A stretch of 64,000 nucleotides of DNA from Acidobacteriota bacterium (GCA_016195985.1 JACPYP010000004.1:42300-106299), one strand, 5' to 3'; numbered from the stretch's first letter, positions 23,470 to 33,627 are shown. The notes: generated from the sequence alone by a model not told the origin. Numbers and translations are program-made.

Positions 23470-26217
23470 GTGGCCGACATGTCCCTGACCCTCAACAGGC
23501 GGACTTTCCTCAAGGCCGGTTTCACCACTGCCGCCATCGGCGCGGGAGGGCTTCCACTGGAAGCGCTCCCCGCCGAGGCCAAGGGCTGGAATTGGGAACG
23601 CAGCGTCTGCCGTTTCTGCGGCACGGGCTGCGGCATCCGGGTGGCGTCGAAAGAAGGCCGCGTGGTGGCCGTGAAGGGCGACATCGCAAACCCCGTGAAC
23701 CGGGGCCTGCTCTGTGCCAAGGGCTACGCCTGCGCCCAGATCCTCTACGGCGGCGACCGCCTGAAGAAGCCCCTCCTGCGCAAGAAGGACGGCAAGTTCG
23801 ACAAGCAGGGCGATTTCGTGGAGGTGTCCTGGAAGGAAGCCTTCGACGTCATGAAGGAGCAGTGGTCGAAGGCGCACAAGGCGCTGGGCCCCACGGGCGT
23901 GGCCGTCATGGGCTCGGGCCAGTACACCATCATGGAAGGCTACGCCGCCGCGAAGCTGGTGAAGGCGGGCTGGCGCTCCAACAACCTGGATCCCAATGCC
24001 CGCCACTGCATGGCTTCGGCCGTGACGGCTTTCATGCAGACCTTCGGCATCGATGAGCCCGCCGGCTGTTTCGACGACATCGAGCTGACGGACACCGTGG
24101 TGGCCTGGGGCGCCAACATGGCCGAGATGCATCCAATGCTCTGGGCCCGCATCATCGACGAGCGGCTGCGCCGCCCCGGCTACCGCATCATCAACCTCAC
24201 CACCTACGCCAACGCCACCTCCGAGGGCGCGGATCTCGAAATCGTCTTCAAGCCCAACACGGATCTCGCCATCTGGAACTACCTGGCCCGGGAAGTGGTG
24301 AAGCGCGGCGCCGTGGACAAGGACTACGTGGCGAAGCATTGCGTCTTCGCCGCCGGGCCCGCCGACATCGGCTTCGGGCTGCGCGAGGATTCCCTCAAGG
24401 CCTACGCGGCCGAGAAAGACACCCAGGCCCGGCAGAAGACCGTGGTGCTCACGCGGGAGGAGGCCATCGCCCGCGGCCTGGATCCCGAAGCCCGGCACGA
24501 GCGCGCCCAGACCGCTTCCGGCAGCGCCCAGAAGCACTGGCTGATCTCCTTCGAGGACTTCCAGAAGGGCCTGGAACCCTACACCCTCGACTTCGTCGCG
24601 GCCCTGGCCAAGGGCGATGCAGACGAGCCGCTGGAGGCCTTCAAGGCCAAGCTGGTGCAGCTGGCCGACGAGTACGCGAACCCGGGCCGCAAGCAGGTCT
24701 CCTACTGGACCATGGGCTTCAACCAGCACACCCGCGGCACCTGGGTGAACGAGCAGGCCTACATGCTGCACCTGCTCACGGGCAAGCAGGCCCGTCCCGG
24801 CGCCGGCGCCTTCTCGCTCACAGGCCAGCCCTCTGCTTGTGGCACGGCCCGCGAGGTGGGCACCTTCGCGCACCGCCTGCCCGCGGACATGAGCGTCGAT
24901 GATGCCGGCCACCGCAAGGTCGCCGAAGAGATCTGGAGCCTGCCCCACAACACCCTCAATCCCAAGGTGGGCAGCCACATCACGCAGATGATGCGCGATC
25001 TGGAAGACGGCAAGGTCCGGTGGCTGTGGATCCAGGTCACCAACCCCTTCCAGTCCACGGCCAACGCCAATCATTGGATCGAGGCCGCGCGCAAGCTCGA
25101 CAACTTCATCGTCGTGTCGGATGTCTACCCGACGCTGTCCTCGAAGGTTGCGGATCTCATCCTGCCTTCGGCCATGATCTATGAGAAGTGGGGCGGCTAC
25201 GGCAATGCCGAGCGCCGCACCCAGCTCTGGCGCCAGGTGGTGCTGCCTCCCGGCGAGGCCCGCTCGGATGTCTGGCAGATGATGGAGTTCTCCAAACGTT
25301 TCACGCTGGCCGAAGTGTGGGGCGAGCAGGCCGTTCCGGGACTGGAGGCCGAGGGCTACGAGAAGGGCAGGCTGCCCAACGTGTTGGCGGCGGCCGAGGC
25401 CATGGGCCACAAGCCCGGCGCCACCCTTTACGAGGCGCTCTTCGCCACGCCCGCGGCCAAGAAGGTGGCCTGGCCCGATCCCGTGGCCTTCGGCAAGCCC
25501 AATTCCACCGTGGTCCATGCGGGCATCGACTGGTTCCCCGAGAAGGCCCTCTTCGAGGAATACCGGCGCTTTGGCCTGGGCCATGGCCACGACCTCGCGC
25601 CCTTCGACCTCTACTTCAAGCGGGATGTCGCCGGCCTGCGCTGGCCCGTGGTGGACGGCAAGGAGACCCTCTGGCGCTTCAACGATCAGCACGATCCCTA
25701 CGCGAAGAAGGGCGCGGGCATCGACTTCTACGGGAAGGCCATGAAGAAGCTCCCCATGGGCGACCTGGATGGTGTCAAGCCGGGCGATCCCGTGGCCCTT
25801 CCCGGCAAGGCGAAGATCTTTTTCAGGCCCTGGCAGGAGCCCCCGGAATCGCCCAACGGCACCTACGACCTGTGGCTCTGCACGGGCCGGGTGCTGGAGC
25901 ACTGGCACTCAGGCTCCATGACGCGCCGGGTGCCCCAGCTCCACGCCGCTGTGCCCGAGGCGCTGCTCTACATGCACGCCAAGGATGCGGAGCAGCGCGG
26001 CCTTAAAGTGGGCGATCTCGCCTGGATCGAATCGCGCCGCGGGAAGATCCAGGCCCGCGTCACCGTGGGCGGCCGGAACCGGGTGCCCCGGGGCCTCGTC
26101 TACGTGCCCTGGTTCGACGAGGGCGTGTTCATCAACAAAGTCACCCTCGACGCCACCTGTCCCATCTCCAAGGAGACGGACTTCAAGAAGTGCGCCGTCC
26201 GCATCGCCAAGGCTTAG
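23470..26217 (+). CDS. napA: Periplasmic nitrate reductase, catalytic subunit
   Basis: Molybdo-bis-MGD enzyme of 915 aa reducing nitrate to nitrite in the periplasm. A Tat signal ([14 protein letters not shown]) opens the protein. A [4Fe-4S] site is formed by CRFCGTGC (about 47-54) plus C82. The Mo ligand is the cysteine in NARHCMAS (about 180), as in Nap enzymes, while Nar has Asp. The GTG at 23470 or ATG at 23479 could start it; both give an intact Tat signal. It is 44 bp downstream of nrfA. No napD chaperone gene is beside it, so maturation factors must lie elsewhere. Confidence 0.93.
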   Translation: MADMSLTLNRRTFLKAGFTTAAIGAGGLPLEALPAEAKGWNWERSVCRFCGTGCGIRVASKEGRVVAVKGDIANPVNRGLLCAKGYACAQILYGGDRLKKPLLRKKDGKFDKQGDFVEVSWKEAFDVMKEQWSKAHKALGPTGVAVMGSGQYTIMEGYAAAKLVKAGWRSNNLDPNARHCMASAVTAFMQTFGIDEPAGCFDDIELTDTVVAWGANMAEMHPMLWARIIDERLRRPGYRIINLTTYANATSEGADLEIVFKPNTDLAIWNYLAREVVKRGAVDKDYVAKHCVFAAGPADIGFGLREDSLKAYAAEKDTQARQKTVVLTREEAIARGLDPEARHERAQTASGSAQKHWLISFEDFQKGLEPYTLDFVAALAKGDADEPLEAFKAKLVQLADEYANPGRKQVSYWTMGFNQHTRGTWVNEQAYMLHLLTGKQARPGAGAFSLTGQPSACGTAREVGTFAHRLPADMSVDDAGHRKVAEEIWSLPHNTLNPKVGSHITQMMRDLEDGKVRWLWIQVTNPFQSTANANHWIEAARKLDNFIVVSDVYPTLSSKVADLILPSAMIYEKWGGYGNAERRTQLWRQVVLPPGEARSDVWQMMEFSKRFTLAEVWGEQAVPGLEAEGYEKGRLPNVLAAAEAMGHKPGATLYEALFATPAAKKVAWPDPVAFGKPNSTVVHAGIDWFPEKALFEEYRRFGLGHGHDLAPFDLYFKRDVAGLRWPVVDGKETLWRFNDQHDPYAKKGAGIDFYGKAMKKLPMGDLDGVKPGDPVALPGKAKIFFRPWQEPPESPNGTYDLWLCTGRVLEHWHSGSMTRRVPQLHAAVPEALLYMHAKDAEQRGLKVGDLAWIESRRGKIQARVTVGGRNRVPRGLVYVPWFDEGVFINKVTLDATCPISKETDFKKCAVRIAKA

Positions 26218-26225
26218 GGGGTCCC

Positions 26226-26678
26226 ATGCGCCGCGCCATCCTGCTGCTCTCCTGCGCCACGGCCCTGCTCGTGGCGGATTCCCCGGCCAAGCCGCTCCGC
26301 GACCGCGACCTGGGCCTTTCCAAGGGGTCGGTGTTCGAAGTCCCCGCCCCGCCGAAGTACACCGACGAAGGTTCGGCGCCCGGCGATAAGAAAGCCCCGA
26401 AGCGCGTCAACCGCGAAACGCCCCCGGTGATTCCCCACGGCATCGCGGACAGCCTTCCCATCACGCGGAGCTCCAACCTCTGCGTGGATTGCCATGACGT
26501 TCCGGGTCCCAAGAAGAAGGGCGAACCCACCCCGATTCCCGCCAGCCACTACGTGGACCTGCGCCGCGACCCTGAGCATAGGACCAAGCAGGTGGCGGGA
26601 TCCCGCGTGGTCTGCACCCTCTGCCACGTGGCCCGGACCGACGCCCCCGCCCTGGTGGCCAACCGGTTCCGGCCCTAG
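26226..26678 (+). CDS. napB: Dihaem cytochrome c subunit of periplasmic nitrate reductase
   Basis: A 150-aa exported cytochrome with a signal peptide (MRRAILLLSCATALLVA) and two haem motifs, CVDCH and CTLCH, separated by about 50 residues as in NapB. The segment NRETPPVIPHGI before the first haem is also typical. It transfers electrons from the quinol dehydrogenase to NapA. It starts 8 bp after napA, completing the nrfH-nrfA-napA-napB operon. Its 3' end overlaps the convergent WYL regulator gene by 4 bp. Confidence 0.93.
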   Translation: MRRAILLLSCATALLVADSPAKPLRDRDLGLSKGSVFEVPAPPKYTDEGSAPGDKKAPKRVNRETPPVIPHGIADSLPITRSSNLCVDCHDVPGPKKKGEPTPIPASHYVDLRRDPEHRTKQVAGSRVVCTLCHVARTDAPALVANRFRP

Positions 26679-27733
26679 CGGTACCTGGCGGCCATGGCCT
26701 TCAGTGTTTTGACCATGTGGTCTCTCAGCGCCTTGGGCTCGATCACCTCCGCGTCCGCCGCGAACTGCAGGATGAAGCGGGTGGGGCTGGACAGCTCGGT
26801 GGCCAGGAAGCTCAGCAGGACGGTGCCGCCCTTTTCCTTCTTCACGGCCACGCCGGGCAGGGCGGGAGGGGCGTCCAGCAGGGCCTGGGGCCAGTTGGTG
26901 CCGGAGACGCGCACCTGGACCTGCATCGGCTCGGCCAGGCGGAACCAGCCGCCGATCTGAAGTTCCCGGGCCCGTTCCAGGGGCCGCTTGTCCGGAATGA
27001 GCCCGCGCCGGGAGAGGGCCCTGGCCTCTTCGATGCGCGCCAGGCGGAAGTGCCGGGGCTCCTGCTTGGCGGGGTCCCAGGCCAGCAGGAAGGCGCCGCC
27101 GGAGAAGACGTCGTGGGTGAGGGTGAAGGGCACCACGGTGCGGGCGCTGGTGCGGCCCGTGGAGGCGGCGGCGTAGGTGAGTTCCAGTTCGCGGGGCCCT
27201 TCGGGATGACCGAGGGCCAACAGCACCTGGGTGAGCATCCGGGTGTCCAGGGCCTGCTGATCGTCGGCGCCGCCGCGCACGGAGACATGCTCCTGCAGGG
27301 CCCGGAAGAGGTCGCGGTCCCGGGTGCTGAGATGGCTGTCCGCTAGGGCCCGCAGGCCCTCCAGTTGATCGAACCACAGCTCCGTGGCGGTGCCCTCCAG
27401 GGCCATGAGCGCCACCTCCAGGGCCATGCGGGCGTGGGGGGTGATGCGGCTGTCCCAGTCCGGAGCCTTCTCCAGGGTGAAGTGGATGATGGGGGGTCGG
27501 CCTTCGCGGGCCTTGCCGAAGCGGGCGCCCTGCTCTTCCAGCAGCTGCACGGCGCGGTCCACGGTGCGCATGGCCACGCCGCCCAGTTTGCGGACGAGAC
27601 CCTCCTTGGTGATGCCCCGCTCCCCGGCGTCGCGGATGGCCTCCAGCACAATCTGAAGTCGCTCGGGCTTCACCAGGTGGCCGCCGTCGGGGCGGGGGGA
27701 TTCAGGCACCCTTCTGGACGCGGAACGGGCCAT
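26675..27733 (-). CDS. HTH-WYL transcriptional regulator
   Basis: A 352-aa regulator. The N-terminal winged helix is LQIVLEAIRDAGERGITKEGLVRKLGG, followed by AMRTVDRAVQLLEEQG. A WYL sensor domain lies in the C-terminal half, with LTYAAASTGRTSARTVVPF, AFLLAWDPAKQEPRHFRLARI and a WCX-like end (FAADAEVIEPKALRDHMV). WYL domains bind ligands, often nucleic acid or nucleotides. The ATG at 27733 gives a normal N-terminus; the frame is open further upstream but enters the chrA gene. Target unknown. Confidence 0.82.
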   Translation of the reverse strand: MARSASRRVPESPRPDGGHLVKPERLQIVLEAIRDAGERGITKEGLVRKLGGVAMRTVDRAVQLLEEQGARFGKAREGRPPIIHFTLEKAPDWDSRITPHARMALEVALMALEGTATELWFDQLEGLRALADSHLSTRDRDLFRALQEHVSVRGGADDQQALDTRMLTQVLLALGHPEGPRELELTYAAASTGRTSARTVVPFTLTHDVFSGGAFLLAWDPAKQEPRHFRLARIEEARALSRRGLIPDKRPLERARELQIGGWFRLAEPMQVQVRVSGTNWPQALLDAPPALPGVAVKKEKGGTVLLSFLATELSSPTRFILQFAADAEVIEPKALRDHMVKTLKAMAARYR

Positions 27734-27797
27734 GGCGACCTCCGGATCCAAGGATTGGCCAGTGACTGTCCAGTGGCAAGGGGAATTCGGACGGCGA

Positions 27798-28979
27798 TTA
27801 TGCGCCGAGATGGAGCAGGTAGCCCGCCAGGCCGCCTCCCAGCAGCACCCAGGTGGCGTTGACGCGCCTGCGAATGAGCAGCCAGGCCGCGAGAAGACCC
27901 ATGAGGAGGGTCCAGGGCGAGGCCAGGGTGGCGCGGCCCAGATCCCACAGGGCCGTGGCCATGAGCCCCACGGCGGCGGCATTGACGCCGTCCATGAAGG
28001 CCGACAGCGCCGGCGATGTCCGGATGCGGGGCAACAGAAGGCTGCCGAGGCCCACCAGCAGGAAGGCCGGCAGGAAGATGGCCGTGGTGGCCACCAGGGC
28101 GCCGCGCCAGGAGCCCAGCAGGTAGCCGATGAAGGTCGCGGTGGTGAAGACGGGCCCGGGCGTCACCTGGCCCACGGCCACCGCATCGAGCAGCTGGGTC
28201 TCCGTGAGCCAGCCCAGCCGGTGCACGAGGTCGGTGCGGAGGAAGGCCACCAGCACGTAGCCGCTGCCGAAGAGCGTGGCGCCCACCTTCAGGAAGACCC
28301 AGAAAAGACCGGTCAATGAAAAAGGATGGGGAAAGGTTTGGGAAAAGGGGGAAAAGGACTGGCCGAAGGTGGCGGTCAGCGATGGGAGCGCGATCGCGCC
28401 GAGTGAGGCCTGCGGGAGCCTGGGCCGCGCCAGCAGCAGGGAGATGGCTCCGGCGCCCAGGATGAGCAGAGCCTCCTGGATGCCCGCGAGGCTGGCGGCC
28501 AGCACCGCCAGGCCCAGGATGACGTTGCGCCGGGCGCGCAGCGCCGAGCGCCCGAGGTTCCACACGGCCTGGGCCACGATGGCCAGCACCACGGGCTTCA
28601 ACCCCAGGAGGAACCCCTGGGCCGCGGGCAGCCGGCCGTAATGCACGTACACGGCGGCCAGGGCCAGGGTCAGCGAGGCGGCGGGCAGGATGAAGCAGAG
28701 GCCGGCCAGCAGCAGGCCGCGCCAGCCGGCCTGGGCGCGGCCGATGGCCATGGCCAGCTCGGTGGAGTTGGGTCCGGGCAGCAGGTTGCAAAGGCCCAGC
28801 AGGTCCAGGAAGGCGGCAGGCTCCATCCACCGCCGGCGGCGGACCACCTCTTCTTCCATCATGGCGATGTGGGCGGCGGGGCCGCCGAAAGCCGTGAGGC
28901 CCAGCCGCAGGAAGAGCCCAGCCAGGGGCTTCAGCGGCAGAGCCTCTGAAAGCGGTTCGGCGGCGCGGGAATCAGACAT
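27798..28979 (-). CDS. chrA: Chromate-type transporter, two-domain CHR family
   Basis: A 393-aa inner-membrane protein with two homologous CHR halves. The first is marked by LGLTAFGGPAAHIAMMEEE and NLLPGPNSTELAM. The second is marked by LKVGATLFGSGYVLVAFL and VGQVTPGPVFTTATFIGYLLG. The FGGP/FGSG and PGP signatures are those of ChrA, which exports chromate by exchange or proton motive force. Its start overlaps the end of the upstream acyl-ligase-like gene by 8 bp. Actual substrate not proven. Confidence 0.9.
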   Translation of the reverse strand: MSDSRAAEPLSEALPLKPLAGLFLRLGLTAFGGPAAHIAMMEEEVVRRRRWMEPAAFLDLLGLCNLLPGPNSTELAMAIGRAQAGWRGLLLAGLCFILPAASLTLALAAVYVHYGRLPAAQGFLLGLKPVVLAIVAQAVWNLGRSALRARRNVILGLAVLAASLAGIQEALLILGAGAISLLLARPRLPQASLGAIALPSLTATFGQSFSPFSQTFPHPFSLTGLFWVFLKVGATLFGSGYVLVAFLRTDLVHRLGWLTETQLLDAVAVGQVTPGPVFTTATFIGYLLGSWRGALVATTAIFLPAFLLVGLGSLLLPRIRTSPALSAFMDGVNAAAVGLMATALWDLGRATLASPWTLLMGLLAAWLLIRRRVNATWVLLGGGLAGYLLHLGA

Positions 28980-29592
28980 CCCAGAAATCCTGAAAGGGCC
29001 CCGGGTCCCAAGCCTGGGGCACGGATTGGAACCGGGTGAAGAAGCGCTTGGCGGTGGAGGGCGCTTCCTCGGTCAACACCGCGTGGGCCCCGGCGTACAG
29101 GGCGCTCCACAGGGCCGCGCGCATCGGGGCTTCGCCCAGGCGCGCCAGGGGCAGGTCGACGCGGTTGGTGTGATCCCAGCCGAGCTCCCTGTTGAGCCGC
29201 CGAAGCCGCAGCATCACTTCGCCATGATCGAGGTCCGCCGAAAAGAGCGTGGCCGCTTGCACCACCTGTTCCCGCGCGTGGTAAGGGCCGCGTCCATCTT
29301 CGTGATTGAACCGGCATCCTCCGAAAGTATCGGAAGGCACGGCCTGCCCGGCGGGGCTCCACATCAGCCCCGACGCCGCCGCGGCCAATTCCGCGGCCCA
29401 ATCCCAGGCCGTGCCGGTGCTGCTGAACGACGCTGCTGGGAGTTCGCGGGACAGCAGGCCCAGGGCCACGCCCTCGACGCGGTTGCGCAACTGCGCGTAA
29501 CTCAAGGTGCCCCAGTCGGGCGCGCTGAGAGCGGCTTGGCTTTGCAGCCGGGCGGCGCGCTGGATGAGGAGGTCCCGCAGGGTGGAGGTCAT
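28972..29592 (-). CDS. Truncated AMP-binding (acyl-CoA ligase)-like protein
   Basis: A 206-aa protein starting MTSTLRDLLIQRAARLQSQAA. It follows the N-terminal helix-strand pattern of acyl-adenylate ligases (LRDLL..RA..., then LSYAQLRNRVEGVALGLL), but stops before the AMP-binding P-loop domain is complete. The family usually has about 500 residues. The usual TSGTTGxPK motif is missing. It is either a remnant or a diverged short protein. It is translationally coupled to chrA, but a joint function is not evident. Confidence 0.5.
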   Translation of the reverse strand: MTSTLRDLLIQRAARLQSQAALSAPDWGTLSYAQLRNRVEGVALGLLSRELPAASFSSTGTAWDWAAELAAAASGLMWSPAGQAVPSDTFGGCRFNHEDGRGPYHAREQVVQAATLFSADLDHGEVMLRLRRLNRELGWDHTNRVDLPLARLGEAPMRAALWSALYAGAHAVLTEEAPSTAKRFFTRFQSVPQAWDPGPFQDFWDV

Positions 29593-29730
29593 GACAAGCA
29601 GTGTCTCAAGCGGCAGGCAGAAGCGGCCCATCGAATTTCTTCTGTCAACCGTTTTCGCGGGGTCGGGTCAGTGGGGTATCTGGTCCCACCCGTCCATCTG
29701 GAGCTCTGCTCCCCTTTCTCCGGAGATCCT

Positions 29731-31383
29731 ATGCGCCCTTCGGCCCGAACCTCCACCTTCCTGCTGGCGCCCGCGCTCGGCGTCCTGGCCCTGTCCCTGG
29801 CCTGCGGCGGCAGCTCCTCGGGGGGCTCCACTGCCCCTTCCGGAACCTCCACCGGCGCGACCTCCATCATCCTCACGGACGCGCCATCCGATCAGTGGAA
29901 CGCCATCGAGGTGGTGGTCACCAAGGTGACGCTGCTCAACAAGGCGGACCACACCAAGGAAGTGGTGGCCTTTCAGGGAGCTTCCTCCAAGATCAATCTG
30001 GTGGACCTGGACAGCGTGGGTGAGCTGCTGGCTTCGGCCCAGCTGCCCGTGGGCACCTATGACGCGGTGCGCGTCACCATCGATCCCGCCAGCGTGAACC
30101 TGGTGAAGTCCGACGGCACTCCGGTGCCTTCCAGCCAGGTGCACGTGCAGGGCGCCACGGTGCAGGTGGCCCTCAGCGCGGATCTGGTGGTGACGGCCTC
30201 GGGGAGCAACGCGGTGCAGATCGATTTCGATCTTGGCCACCCCCTCTTCCTGGTGCAGATGCCCAACGGCGATTGGTCCCTGAACCTGCAGGCCCGGCAC
30301 CGGCCCAACCTGGGCAGTCTGGCCCAGCTGGCCTTCCGCCACCGCAAGGGCACCATCGCCTCCGTGGGCGCCAGCAGCTTCGTGCTGCACACGGATGCAG
30401 GCAATGATCTCACCGTGAACGTGGACGCCGGCGCCTGGTTCTACGATGTGGATGCCAAGGCCATCGGCAGCTTCGCCGGATTGGCCGCGGGCAAGAACGC
30501 GCTGGTGAAGCTCCGCATGCAGACCGACGGCAGCCTTTGGGCTGTCCGCGTATGGTACAGCGCCAGTCCCCTGCAGGGCTGGACGCCGGAAGGCCATGTT
30601 CTGGGCGTGGACAAGGTCAACAACCGCCTGCTGGTCACCACCAATGGCAGCGTGCCCCGGATGATCGCCATCGATGCGGACACGGCCTTCACCTTCCATG
30701 AAAGCCAGGCCTTGGGAACGGGCCAGGCGGTGCTGGGCGATGTGTGGGCGGGCTTCAAGGTCCAGGTGGAGGTCAAGGATCCTCTGCAGATGCCCATGCA
30801 TGCGAGTTCCGTGAACATCCAGCGGGCCGTGGATGGGGGCATCATCAAGAACGCCAGCGCCACCTCCTTCACCTATCACCACCCCTGGGCCGGCGACCGC
30901 GACCACGCCTACGCCAGCCCCTTCACCTGGTGGTACCTGGGCTTCCCCGGCGCCACCTCCACGGTACCCGGCGACTTCGCTTCGGCTGTGACGGGCGCGG
31001 GCGACGTGCGCGTGCAGGGGGTCAGCGACCTCGTGTGGAACAGTGGCAGCAGCGCCTGGGATGCCAGCACCGCCGTCTTCCTGCCGGTGTGCCTGCCGCA
31101 GGGGGCCATCAGCACTTCGTACAGCAACGGCTCCTTTGGCTTCACCTTCATGAACTCTTCATCCGCCAGCCAGGCCATTACGGTCAACCTCAACACGGCC
31201 GCGGGCGCCCAGCCCGCCGTGGTGGAGGTGGCGAGACAGGCCGGGGTGGTGACGGTCAATCCCATCGACGTGAGCGCCTGGGGAACCAAGCTCGTCACGC
31301 CCACCAAGGCCCGGGTGGCCGTGGTGCCCAAGCCCGACGGCACCTTCTCCGCCTACGCGGTGGTGGTGTTCACGGGATTCTGA
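29731..31383 (+). CDS. DUF4382-domain lipoprotein
   Basis: A 550-aa exported lipoprotein: signal peptide with lipobox LALSLAC (Cys about 24) and a Gly/Ser/Thr-rich linker. A DUF4382 domain follows (about 45-180: TSIILTDAPSDQWNAIEVVV, DLDSVGELLASAQLPVGTYD), then beta-rich repeats of about 90 residues. Such proteins sit in the outer membrane or periplasm and have unknown function. The open frame continues far upstream, but the ATG at 29731 is preceded by GGAGAT and begins the signal peptide. Confidence 0.8.
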   Translation: MRPSARTSTFLLAPALGVLALSLACGGSSSGGSTAPSGTSTGATSIILTDAPSDQWNAIEVVVTKVTLLNKADHTKEVVAFQGASSKINLVDLDSVGELLASAQLPVGTYDAVRVTIDPASVNLVKSDGTPVPSSQVHVQGATVQVALSADLVVTASGSNAVQIDFDLGHPLFLVQMPNGDWSLNLQARHRPNLGSLAQLAFRHRKGTIASVGASSFVLHTDAGNDLTVNVDAGAWFYDVDAKAIGSFAGLAAGKNALVKLRMQTDGSLWAVRVWYSASPLQGWTPEGHVLGVDKVNNRLLVTTNGSVPRMIAIDADTAFTFHESQALGTGQAVLGDVWAGFKVQVEVKDPLQMPMHASSVNIQRAVDGGIIKNASATSFTYHHPWAGDRDHAYASPFTWWYLGFPGATSTVPGDFASAVTGAGDVRVQGVSDLVWNSGSSAWDASTAVFLPVCLPQGAISTSYSNGSFGFTFMNSSSASQAITVNLNTAAGAQPAVVEVARQAGVVTVNPIDVSAWGTKLVTPTKARVAVVPKPDGTFSAYAVVVFTGF

Positions 31384-31400
31384 GCTGCTTCGTCGTTCGA

Positions 31401-31436
31401 GGCTGCACGGCGCCTCTCCGGAGGCGCCGTGCAGCC
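31401..31436. terminator. Large bidirectional hairpin between convergent genes
   Basis: Perfect 16-bp stem GGCTGCACGGCGCCTC with a TCCG loop, spanning 31401-31436, exactly filling the space between the DUF4382 gene stop and the convergent methyltransferase stop. No T-run follows on either strand, so it may be an RNA-stabilising or rho-assisted end rather than a classic terminator. Confidence 0.65.
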
Positions 31437-32597
31437 TCAGGCCCAGGCGGTGATGCCCGAGGCGTTGAAGGAGGGAAAGCGGTCCATGAGGGGGCGCGGC
31501 GGGGGAAGGAACGCCACCTCGCGGAATCCCGCATGGCGCAAGGCTTTCTCCCAGGCCTCCGGCGTGAGGAAGCCGTGGACGGGCCGCCACTCTTCGTCCA
31601 GCTCCACGTCCGTGAAGCTCCGGATGAAGGTGAAGAAGAATTCCAGGTAGAGGGGCTGCCCCAGCGCGGGCTTTACGCACTCGCCCATCACCAGGCGGCC
31701 GCCGGGTTTCAGGTGGCTGCGGAGGTCCCGCAGGGTGCCTTGGAGGTTTTGGGCCACGTGGATTACGTTGATGCCCACGATGGCGTCCAGGCCCGCAGGC
31801 TCGATATTCTGGGCGGCCAAGGGCCGGTTGAGATCCAGGGCCTGGAACGCCAGGGGCAGGCCTGGCGCAGCGGCTTTCAGCTCCCTCTGGGCGCGCCGGA
31901 GGAAGGTGGGCGCCACGTCTGTGAAGCGGTACTCGGCGATTTTGGAAAGCCAGCCTTCCCGGGCTCCTTGGTTGGCCACCAGCTGCGCGAAGGAGCCCGC
32001 GCCGGCACCCAGCTCCAGCACCCGCGCCTGTTCCGGGAGGGACTCCCGCAGGGCCAGCAGCGCGAGGAGGTTGTTGGGCAGGTAGACCAGGTTCTCGTTG
32101 CGGAAATACGAAAGCCATAGGGGGAAGAGGCTCAGGTCGAAGAGCAGGCCTTCGCCGGGTTTCCCCTCCGTGAAGAAGGGCCGGATGCGGGCGCGCACGC
32201 CGTCCAGCAGGTCGAAATTGACATCGTGGCCCGGGGCTTCACGGGCCACCTCGGCCCTGAGCCCGGCAAGGTCGAGATCCGGTTCTCCGCGGAGCAGGTA
32301 ATCTGGCCCGCGCTGCTCGAGCAGCCCCTCCGCCGCGAGGAAGGGCAGCATCCAGGCCAGGGGCTTGCGGGCCTGATCGGGGAGTCCGGAGCAGGCTTCC
32401 TCCAGCGCGAGGCCCGCCCGGAGGCGCGCTTCCCAGCCCAGATCCAGCAGAAGGAGCAGGCAGACGCGGGCGGTATACAGCTCGGAGGCCCTGTGCAGCA
32501 CGCTGACCGGGCGGGTGAAGAGGCGGGCGATGTCCGGCCCCATAGGCCCCAGCAGGTCGAGGCCAGGGGCCTCGATGGAGCCGAGGGCGTCTTCCAT
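31437..32597 (-). CDS. Class I SAM-dependent methyltransferase with N-terminal helical domain
   Basis: A 386-aa protein. Residues about 25-110 are helical, like the dimerisation/winged-helix domain of small-molecule O-methyltransferases. The Rossmann domain follows with motif I VLELGAGAGSFAQL, motif II FTDVAP and the motif IV region LDAIVGINVIHVAQN. The C-terminal LKPGGRLVMGECVKP is typical. It overlaps the prs stop by one base and is probably co-transcribed with it. Substrate unknown. Confidence 0.8.
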   Translation of the reverse strand: MEDALGSIEAPGLDLLGPMGPDIARLFTRPVSVLHRASELYTARVCLLLLLDLGWEARLRAGLALEEACSGLPDQARKPLAWMLPFLAAEGLLEQRGPDYLLRGEPDLDLAGLRAEVAREAPGHDVNFDLLDGVRARIRPFFTEGKPGEGLLFDLSLFPLWLSYFRNENLVYLPNNLLALLALRESLPEQARVLELGAGAGSFAQLVANQGAREGWLSKIAEYRFTDVAPTFLRRAQRELKAAAPGLPLAFQALDLNRPLAAQNIEPAGLDAIVGINVIHVAQNLQGTLRDLRSHLKPGGRLVMGECVKPALGQPLYLEFFFTFIRSFTDVELDEEWRPVHGFLTPEAWEKALRHAGFREVAFLPPPRPLMDRFPSFNASGITAWA

Positions 32598-33544
32598 CAG
32601 TCCATCATCTCGCTGATGCTCCGGCCGCCATGGATGCGCAGGATGGCATCGCCGAAGAGGGCGGCGGTGGAAAGCACCTTGAGGTTGGGCAGCTGCTGGG
32701 CCCGTTCGGGCGAGATGGGGATGCTGTCCGTGACCACCAGCTCGTCGAGGTTCGCCGAGTTGAGGGTTTCCAGGGCGTTGCCCGAGAACACCGGGTGGGT
32801 CACGCCCACGCGGACGGTGCGGGCGCCGAACTCGCGGAGGATGCGGGCCGCTTCCTTGATGGAGCCTCCAGTGGCGATTTCGTCGTCGTAGATGATGGCG
32901 TCCCGGCCCTTCACGTCGCCGATAAGGGCCACGCTCTGGGCCTTTTCGGAATCGTCGAAGCGGCGCTTGTCGATGATGGCCATGGGCACGGAAAGCCGCT
33001 TGGCGAAGTGCCCCGCGAACTTGGCGGCGCCGGCATCCGTGGCCACCACGGTGGCGTTGGAGAGATCCTTCGTCCTGAAGTAGTTGGTGAGGATGGGCGT
33101 GGCCAGCAGCTGGTCCGCGGGCTTGCGGAAGAAGCCCAGGATCTGCGGCGCGTGCAGGGTCATGGTCAGCACGCGGTCGGCGCCGGCGGTCTCCAGCAGG
33201 TCCGCCACCAGGCGCGCCGTGATGGAAATGCGCGCCTCGTCCTTCTTGTCGCTGCGGGCGTAGGGGAAGTAGGGCAGCACGGCGGTGATGCGGGCCGCGG
33301 AGGCGAACTTCAGGGCGTCGATGAGGATGAGCAGCTCCATCAGGTTGTCGCTGACGGGCGGGCAGGAGGATTGGATGACGAAGACATCGGCCTCGCGGAC
33401 GTTTTCTTCCACCTTCACCTTGATGTTCTCGTTGGAAAACCGGGTGACCTTCAGGCGCCCCAGCGGCATGCCCATATGTGTGGCGATGCCCCTAGCCAGG
33501 TCCGGGTGGCTGCTCCCGGAAAACACCTTCATCTCGCCGAACAT
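32597..33544 (-). CDS. prs: Ribose-phosphate pyrophosphokinase (PRPP synthetase)
   Basis: A 315-aa cytosolic enzyme making PRPP from ribose-5-phosphate and ATP for nucleotide, His and Trp synthesis. Recognisable motifs are FSNENIKVKVEENVR, the flexible-loop region PYARSDKKDEARISITARL, VVATDAGAAKFA and the PRPP-binding loop IIYDDEIATGGSI. Length is normal for class I. The ATG at 33544 follows a plausible ribosome site; the frame is open upstream without support. In the binding loop IIYDDEIATGG replaces the common IVDDMIDTGGT but keeps the acidic pair and TGG/ATGG turn. Confidence 0.95.
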   Translation of the reverse strand: MFGEMKVFSGSSHPDLARGIATHMGMPLGRLKVTRFSNENIKVKVEENVREADVFVIQSSCPPVSDNLMELLILIDALKFASAARITAVLPYFPYARSDKKDEARISITARLVADLLETAGADRVLTMTLHAPQILGFFRKPADQLLATPILTNYFRTKDLSNATVVATDAGAAKFAGHFAKRLSVPMAIIDKRRFDDSEKAQSVALIGDVKGRDAIIYDDEIATGGSIKEAARILREFGARTVRVGVTHPVFSGNALETLNSANLDELVVTDSIPISPERAQQLPNLKVLSTAALFGDAILRIHGGRSISEMMD

Positions 33545-33627
33545 GGATCCCCCGATCGTGAATTCAGTGTAACCGACCCGCGGGGAGGAGGTCGTCACAT
33601 GGAATGCGGACAGGCGGGGGAAATGAA

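Noticed and set aside
28690..29730. N-terminal extension of the DUF4382 lipoprotein
   Set aside because: The upstream frame is antisense to chrA and the ligase-like gene, and a signal peptide with lipobox begins at 29731.
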